A DNA stretch of 64,000 nt from Myxococcales bacterium (lineage in GTDB: Bacteria; Myxococcota_A; Polyangia; Haliangiales; Haliangiaceae): positions 682,001 through 746,000 of the forward strand of contig JADJUW010000002.1 in NCBI GenBank assembly GCA_016716835.1, given 5' to 3'. This document shows positions 59,222-64,000 of this stretch, one piece after another (position 1 is the stretch's first letter; each line of letters starts with the position of its first letter). Made by a program: the position numbers and the translations under genes. A model generated the notes under the pieces. That model searched no databases. It was not told the DNA's origin and saw nothing but the letters and a program-made list of their open reading frames with translations.

Positions 59222-61861
59222 CTATGGCTTTCTCGCGACGGTTGCAGCTTCGGCCTCGGCCAAAAGGCGGGCATGCTCTTCAAGGTCACCCTTGGCCGCG
59301 TTGGTGCGCGTGCGCAGCGCCAGGCTTTCGCTGAGCAGGGCAATTTGTTCTTTGCGCTGGCGAGGCGCCGTCAGGGTTTGGGCGTAGTGAAACATGGCGT
59401 AGCCGAGCAGCGCTTCGGATTTGATCTGGGTTGCCAGCCGCATGCTTGCTTGCAGCGTCATGCGCGCGGCCGCCAGGTCGCGGCTCTCGCGCTGCGCGAT
59501 GCCCAACACGATGCGTCCCTTGATGGCCTTTGAATGGTCCGTGGGGTACTTGGTCAGCAAAAGCTGGTGGGCGCGCGCCAGCAGCGGCACCGCCCGCGCT
59601 GGATCATGAGGGATCAAGGCGTAGCCGAGGTTGTGGACGAAGGTTTGGGTGCGAAAGTCATTGGCCCCAAACTTTTGATCGACAAGTTGCAGCGCCTCTT
59701 CTAGATCCGCCAAGCCCTTGGCGGTTTGCGCCATCATCATGTGCGGCATGCCCCGATCTTGCAGGCTTCTCGCCAGCGCGACGGGTTCGTTCCAGAAGCG
59801 TCGAGCGGCCACCGTCGCATCTGCGAGCTCCAACGCGCGGGCAAGTTGATCTGCGTGGCGTAGCGTCGCAATATAGTCCGACGCGGCGGTCAGCGTGGCC
59901 TCGCCGTACGGGCCTTGCACGCGCAAGGCGTGCTCATAGGCGTGTTGCGCGGTCGCCAGGGCATCAGGCGCGCGCGCCGCTTCCTTGTAGGAGGTAAGCC
60001 GCGACATCGCGGCCAGCGTGAAGGCATCATACGGGTTGCTCGCCTCCAGCAACGCGACGGCCGTGGTCTGGACCTCAATCGCTTCAGGCAGCTTGTCTTG
60101 GTCCCTCAAGAAATTGGCTTTTTGATGCAACACGTTGCCGTGGAGCGACGAGCTGGTCGCGACACTACCAAGGCGCCCTTCGATGATTTTGAGCTTGTCA
60201 TCGACACCCTCGAATTGGCGCGTCAGGGAGGCAAGGCGGAGTTCGCGCAGGCCCGCCATAATGGCCAAGTCGGCGCGGCCGCTGCGCTCCGCCAGCGCCT
60301 GCATGCGCGGGATGATCGGCCTGACGACTTCATATTCCTGGAGATTTAGCAGGTGCGTCGTCTGCGCCAGCCTCGCCTTGGTCGCATAGGCGAGGTCGCC
60401 GAGCTGTTCAAACAAGATGGCGAGGTGGCCATATTCTGCGGCGAGCTTGGGGGTCGACTGGCCGGTTCGGTTGGCTCTAAACAAGACCGGCTTGAGCGCC
60501 TGGACGAGCGCAGCTGCCGCGAGCCCTTGTGGTGCCTCGTTGAGGGGCGTGATGACCAGCCGGCACTCCTCAAGCGAGAGCTGATTGAGCACGTCTCCCA
60601 GCGACTTAGGCGTAGGCGTTGCCTGCGCGTCTAAGGCCGCCGCGGCGCCGCGCAGGCTGGCATCGCGCAAGCATTGCGACCTAGTCCTCGCAATTTTGGG
60701 CGCCTCTTCGCAAGCGCCGCGGGCGAGGTCTAAGCGCTCGCGGTCAAACGCCTCGAAGGCCGCTATCATGCGCCCCGCGACGTCGACGTGCGCGACGTTG
60801 ACCGACCGCAAATGGGCCTCCATGCTGGCGCGCGCCGCCTTAGAAAGCGGCACATGCGCCGCGCTCGCCGCGCGTTGGCAAACCGCGACGGGATTTCCGC
60901 GCACCGTGGTGCGATACGTCATGCCAACCGCCGCCAACATCACGGCCGCGAAAACACCGGCCAACACATGCCGGCGCCGCCGCCCGCGCTCCTTGGTGGC
61001 AAGCGCTTGCAACGCCGTGGCCGGACAACGCCGCGCAGGCTCGCCAAGCGTGGTGGCAAGCGCCGCGCGCAGCCCATACGACAGGCCGGCGCCATTTGTC
61101 GTGAAGCGACCGGACAATTGTTCTGCGATTCGTCGCGCCTCTTGCTGCTGGCGCTCGCGTTCTGGGTCAGTCGACGCCGCCTGGCCCCAGAACATCCGGC
61201 AAGCCAATTTGCCGATGGCGAACATGTCTGAGGCGGCGGTGGCTGGCAAGCCTGCAAGTCGCTCCGGCGACGCGTACCCCAGCGTGCCACCAGCCATGAC
61301 CGCATTGGCGGTGGTCGATAAGCCAAAATCAGACAGCATGGCGCGGGGGGCGCCGCCGGTCTTGTCGATCGCCAGCAGAATGTTTTCGGGTTTTATATCG
61401 CCATGCACAAGGCCGGCCGCGTGCACCGCGGCGAGGCCGGCGCAGACATCGGCGAATACCGCGAGCTTGTCGTCGCGCGTGCGCGGCGCAGCCAGCCATT
61501 TGTTTAGCGACGGCCCGTCGACAAATTGCTGAACAATGATGTTGCCGTGGGCGGAATCAAACTCGTCATAGACGGCGACCACGCATGGGTGGTCGAGCCC
61601 CGCCAGCGCGCGTGCCTCCTGGGAGCGTAGCGCATCAGGCCTTGGCGATACCGCGGGCGCGTTGATGACCTTGAGGGCGACAGTGCGCCCCAGCTCATCG
61701 TCCCAGGCGCGAAACACGGTGCCTTGGCCACCCTTGCCGAGCACGCCATGTAGGTCGAAACGCCCAAGCTTGACCGGCGCGACGTCGTTGCCAAACAGGG
61801 CCGTCAGCGTGTGGCGCTTGATGAGCGCGGCCACCAAGTCTTGCTGCGTCCCCTCCTGCAC
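59222..61861 (-). CDS. Membrane Ser/Thr protein kinase with TPR-type C-terminal domain
   Basis: 879 residues with a GTG start. The kinase domain covers about residues 33-290: Gly loop LGKGGQG (41-47), Lys64 (VALKVI), catalytic loop HGDIKPEN (153-160, HGD rather than HRD), DFG (178-180) and ASPERLAG. One transmembrane helix is at 298-316 after RGRRRR. The extracytoplasmic part is about 560 residues of TPR-like helices. It is predicted to sense an envelope signal and act on the downstream ECF sigma factor; this is inference from position. Confidence 0.9.
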   Translation of the reverse strand: MQEGTQQDLVAALIKRHTLTALFGNDVAPVKLGRFDLHGVLGKGGQGTVFRAWDDELGRTVALKVINAPAVSPRPDALRSQEARALAGLDHPCVVAVYDEFDSAHGNIIVQQFVDGPSLNKWLAAPRTRDDKLAVFADVCAGLAAVHAAGLVHGDIKPENILLAIDKTGGAPRAMLSDFGLSTTANAVMAGGTLGYASPERLAGLPATAASDMFAIGKLACRMFWGQAASTDPERERQQQEARRIAEQLSGRFTTNGAGLSYGLRAALATTLGEPARRCPATALQALATKERGRRRRHVLAGVFAAVMLAAVGMTYRTTVRGNPVAVCQRAASAAHVPLSKAARASMEAHLRSVNVAHVDVAGRMIAAFEAFDRERLDLARGACEEAPKIARTRSQCLRDASLRGAAAALDAQATPTPKSLGDVLNQLSLEECRLVITPLNEAPQGLAAAALVQALKPVLFRANRTGQSTPKLAAEYGHLAILFEQLGDLAYATKARLAQTTHLLNLQEYEVVRPIIPRMQALAERSGRADLAIMAGLRELRLASLTRQFEGVDDKLKIIEGRLGSVATSSSLHGNVLHQKANFLRDQDKLPEAIEVQTTAVALLEASNPYDAFTLAAMSRLTSYKEAARAPDALATAQHAYEHALRVQGPYGEATLTAASDYIATLRHADQLARALELADATVAARRFWNEPVALARSLQDRGMPHMMMAQTAKGLADLEEALQLVDQKFGANDFRTQTFVHNLGYALIPHDPARAVPLLARAHQLLLTKYPTDHSKAIKGRIVLGIAQRESRDLAAARMTLQASMRLATQIKSEALLGYAMFHYAQTLTAPRQRKEQIALLSESLALRTRTNAAKGDLEEHARLLAEAEAATVARKP

Positions 61862-61975
61862 CGGCGCTGGATGCCATAGCGGGTGCGCTGATTCAAGGAC
61901 AATTCATGGGGGGCGCCGGGCGATTGGCGCCGCCGCCTGGCCATCCGCGCCCGGCGTCCCGGGGCGAGTCCTTAC

Positions 61976-62004
61976 GGGGCCGGGGCCGGGGCCGGGAAGG
62001 GGGC
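61976..62004 (+). repeat. G-rich run upstream of the kinase gene
   Basis: Three GGGGCC units are followed by GGG and GGGGG. Four or more G-runs on one strand could fold as a G-quadruplex, or act as a GC-rich 3' structure for the lipoprotein gene ending at 62012. Confidence 0.4.
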
Positions 62005-62011
62005 TGTACCG

Positions 62012-62542
62012 TTACTGCGCCAGCGGGCAAACCTGGCGTGCCAGCTCCAGCGGTGGGGCCTCAAAGCCGCGGTACTCGCAGAGAAACCACCCACCATCTT
62101 TTTTGTAGAAGCGCGCGACGCCGGAGTAGCGATCGTAGGTCTCGCTGGCGGCCTTGTATTCAAGATACGCGGACTCATCGTCCACCTCTTGCACCGTTGC
62201 ATACGCCGAGCGCTGGGCCGCGAGAAAGCTGGCCGCGATGTCCTTGGCGGTGTCGCTGGGGGATTCTTTCGTCTTCTTGAGGATGAGCTTCCAATTTTTT
62301 AGGAGCGCGGCCTTGTTGACGAATTCAATCCCATACTCCCCCAGGTATTTGTAGCCGCGCACCGCCTTGTATTGCGCGGCCAGCTCGCCCGGGATGCGCA
62401 CCTCCGCATTTTGTGCGGTCGTGACCAAGTGCGACCCATCTGGCTGCACGACGGCGGCGGTGTGTTTGCCGCCTAGAACTTTAAAACACGAGCTGGTGAG
62501 GGTGAGCATGGCGATGATGAGGACGAGGCTAGACTTGTTCAT
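62012..62542 (-). CDS. Lipoprotein
   Basis: 176 residues from ATG 62542. The lipobox is TSSC (Cys19). The mature part has a strand-rich N-terminus (TAAVVQPDGSHLVTTAQNAEVRIPGELAAQYKAVRGYKYLGEYGIEFV) and ends in WFLCEYRGFEAPPLELARQVC, with two cysteines that may pair. It is probably in an operon with the membrane protein upstream (63123-62596; 53-nt gap). No family is recognised. Confidence 0.7.
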   Translation of the reverse strand: MNKSSLVLIIAMLTLTSSCFKVLGGKHTAAVVQPDGSHLVTTAQNAEVRIPGELAAQYKAVRGYKYLGEYGIEFVNKAALLKNWKLILKKTKESPSDTAKDIAASFLAAQRSAYATVQEVDDESAYLEYKAASETYDRYSGVARFYKKDGGWFLCEYRGFEAPPLELARQVCPLAQ

Positions 62543-62595
62543 TGACTTGGTTCCTTGATTGGTCGAGGGGAAGAATTGATGCTGGGGCACGTAGG

Positions 62596-63123
62596 CTACG
62601 CGCGGGCCTGCCTGAGCTTGCGGCCGCCGAGCGCGGCAAAGATGCCGGCCAGCGCAAACGGCACGGCCAGGACATAGCCGAGCGTGCGAAGCGCTGCGCC
62701 GGCGTTTTCGCCGCCGCCACCCGCCGGGTAGATGAAGGCCCCGACAACGGCCAAAACGATGAGCGCCAAGCCGACATGCATGACCGCTGGCCTTTTCATT
62801 GCGGCGAGCACAATTGTTACCAGCGCCAGCGCAACGATACCCAGGGTGCCATTGAAGGCCGTGCGCACGCGCGAAATAGTGGAGGCGGCGCCGTTCGTTG
62901 TCTTGTCAATCTCGGCCGCGCTCACGCCGTCGGCCTTGAGCTGCGCCAACATGGCTTCGCCTTTGGTTAGATCGCCTTCGACGCGCTCCTGGGCGAGCCC
63001 TGCGATGGCCATGCCTATAAAGGTAAATAGGACCAGCAGCGCTAGGTTGAGCTTGCCGAATTTGGGTTTTGCCGCGATGGCAGGGGATGAGTGGGTGGCT
63101 TGAGCATATTGATTTGATTGCAT
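62596..63123 (-). CDS. Multi-pass membrane protein
   Basis: 175 residues. There are four hydrophobic helices: ALLVLFTFIGMAIAG, TLGIVALALVTIVLAAM, VGLALIVLAVVGAFIYPAG and YVLAVPFALAGIFAALGG. A soluble loop of about 45 residues lies after the first (RVEGDLTKGEAMLAQLKADGVSAAEIDKTTN). GAGGAG lies about 12 nt before the start. No family is recognised; it is inner-membrane. Confidence 0.7.
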   Translation of the reverse strand: MQSNQYAQATHSSPAIAAKPKFGKLNLALLVLFTFIGMAIAGLAQERVEGDLTKGEAMLAQLKADGVSAAEIDKTTNGAASTISRVRTAFNGTLGIVALALVTIVLAAMKRPAVMHVGLALIVLAVVGAFIYPAGGGGENAGAALRTLGYVLAVPFALAGIFAALGGRKLRQARA

Positions 63124-63621
63124 GGTGTTTTTGACTCCTCACAAGGGAAGTCGCGGCACCACGCAAATTGATCCGACTAAATAGCGTTTAGTCGCAAGCG
63201 CATGAATTTGCTAAGAAGGCCTCGCAGCGGCGATGCCCCTGCTGCAAGTGGGTCATGGCTTCCGCCAGTTCAATCATCTCACCGAGATGGCCATGATCAC
63301 GCTGAGAGTCCCCCCTTGTCGCTTAGCTGTATCAGCGATTTAAACATGACCGGCAATCAGATTCCCTGCGGCGGTAGTTGCCTCGTCGCCGACTTGGCAA
63401 CCGACGGACACTGCGCCGTTTCATGTCGGGGGATCGATGGCGAAGAAAGCAGGGTCGGGGCCGCCGAGATGGGGGACATTGACTGCTCAAACGGACAAAC
63501 CACGGTGGGGCGACAGGCGCCAACCATCTCGCACCTGCAATTTCAGTAGCGACAATGCGGAAGGCAAGCGGCGACGCCTGGCGTTGTTGGCGGTCTCTCC
63601 AACGCTAACACGTCGTGGGAA
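63124..63621. other. Intergenic stretch of about 500 bases
   Basis: No convincing gene is seen. Frames of up to 115 residues occur, but their composition is not protein-like and no start signal supports them. No repeat shared with the rest of the window is found. Confidence 0.35.
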
Positions 63622-64000
63622 TTACTGGATTTCTTCTAGCTGGCTAACTTCGCCGCTGATATCTCCCATAGGAGTTGCAACGCCGTCGGGAAAGACGTAC
63701 GCGCCGCTGTTGTCTTCAAACATAACCACCATCGAACCATCGTCCTTCTTGGACTTGAACGTACGCATCTGCCACCGGGCGTACAACGTCACTGACTTCG
63801 CGGTGGACGTCGTGGTAAGGCCGTGCTTAGCCACGTCTTCCAAAAACCGGTGCGACATCGTGTTTCCCATGTTTGCGAGTTGCAGCATCATCATCTGATC
63901 AAGCAAGACGTCGGTTGCGGATTTCGCAACTGGTGCAGCGGTCGGAGCAACTAGCTTTGTGGCCGTGGTGGGCTTTGCCGTGCTAAGTTTTTTGAGGCTC
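63622..64000 (-). CDS. Hypothetical protein (5' end outside window)
   Basis: The frame is open from base 64000 to the stop at 63622 (126 visible residues). The first visible part is a low-complexity linker (SLKKLSTAKPTTATKLVAPTA and similar), followed by a compact domain LLDQMMMLQLANMGNTMSHRF, then a strand-rich end (VTLYARWQMRTFKSKKDDGSMVVMFEDNSGAYVFPDGV). It is the C-terminal part of a longer protein. The TTG at 63906 is probably internal. No family is recognised. Confidence 0.55.
   Translation of the reverse strand, partial: SLKKLSTAKPTTATKLVAPTAAPVAKSATDVLLDQMMMLQLANMGNTMSHRFLEDVAKHGLTTTSTAKSVTLYARWQMRTFKSKKDDGSMVVMFEDNSGAYVFPDGVATPMGDISGEVSQLEEIQ

Noticed and set aside
63202..63549. Plus-strand frame of 115 codons
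   Set aside because: Composition (Ser/Pro/Cys/Gly scattered, no helices) and lack of any start signal; I also looked for transposase remnants and found none I could support.

Overview
GC-rich chromosomal window that most resembles a delta-proteobacterium of the Myxococcota type (Haliangium/Kofleriaceae-like). The reasons are a MYXO-CTERM-like segment in the first gene, many lipoproteins with proline-rich tethers and paired cysteines, a Ser/Thr kinase with a TPR tail next to an ECF sigma factor, a 2631-residue TPR protein, and a histone-H1-like protein. This is an inference from gene content; there is no rRNA in the window. I see no insertion sequence, prophage or CRISPR array. Two kinds of non-coding inverted-repeat element are present.

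Layout. 1-4.4 kb: partial large lipoprotein, tRNA-Arg and tRNA-Lys, a Cys-rich lipoprotein. 4.4-9.5 kb: serine hydrolase, thioesterase, SnoaL-like protein, GNAT plus nitrilase pair, a secreted unknown. 9.6-18 kb: HflX, a secreted repeat protein, a PhaC-like hydrolase fused to a degenerate adenylation domain, small lipoprotein and membrane proteins, lipid kinase, crotonase. 18-26 kb: the giant TPR gene. 26-30.3 kb: class II-like photolyase, lipoprotein, PQQ-type sugar dehydrogenase coupled to an acidic/basic histone-like protein. 30.5-35.5 kb: divergent AsnB versus ACP - NAD-synthase-like - outer-membrane protein - YkgJ cluster. 35.7-43.2 kb: repeat element, DUF4336-like protein, K+ channel, MMACHC-like B12-processing protein, hydrolase, peptide deformylase, lipoprotein, PyrD, metallo-beta-lactamase-fold protein, a 172-bp inverted-repeat element, cold-shock protein. 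43.5-47.5 kb: lipoprotein, PrfC, TPR and DUF6918-like proteins, TetR. 47.5-50.6 kb: TetR-controlled operon (PF10118 di-iron-like protein, FMO, SDR) with two visible operator palindromes. 50.6-54.8 kb: second copy of the repeat, then folE, mutY, an LVIVD lipoprotein and an outer-membrane protein. 55-64 kb: unknowns, DUF2171, M48-like protease, kinase/ECF pair, lipoproteins, a membrane protein and a partial gene.

How genes work together. Several sets are translationally coupled by short overlaps: ACP/NadE-like/OMP/YkgJ; FMO/SDR; histone-like/PQQ dehydrogenase; LVIVD/mutY; and the fusion enzyme with its downstream membrane protein. TPR and crotonase are 3 nt apart.

The most striking window-wide pattern is about initiation. 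At least 17 genes have a TAnnnT-like -10 hexamer ending exactly 6 or 7 nt before the start codon, with no room for a Shine-Dalgarno leader. That is the layout of leaderless mRNAs. A second class, mostly secreted lipoproteins plus the TPR, cold-shock and histone-like genes, has normal Shine-Dalgarno leaders.
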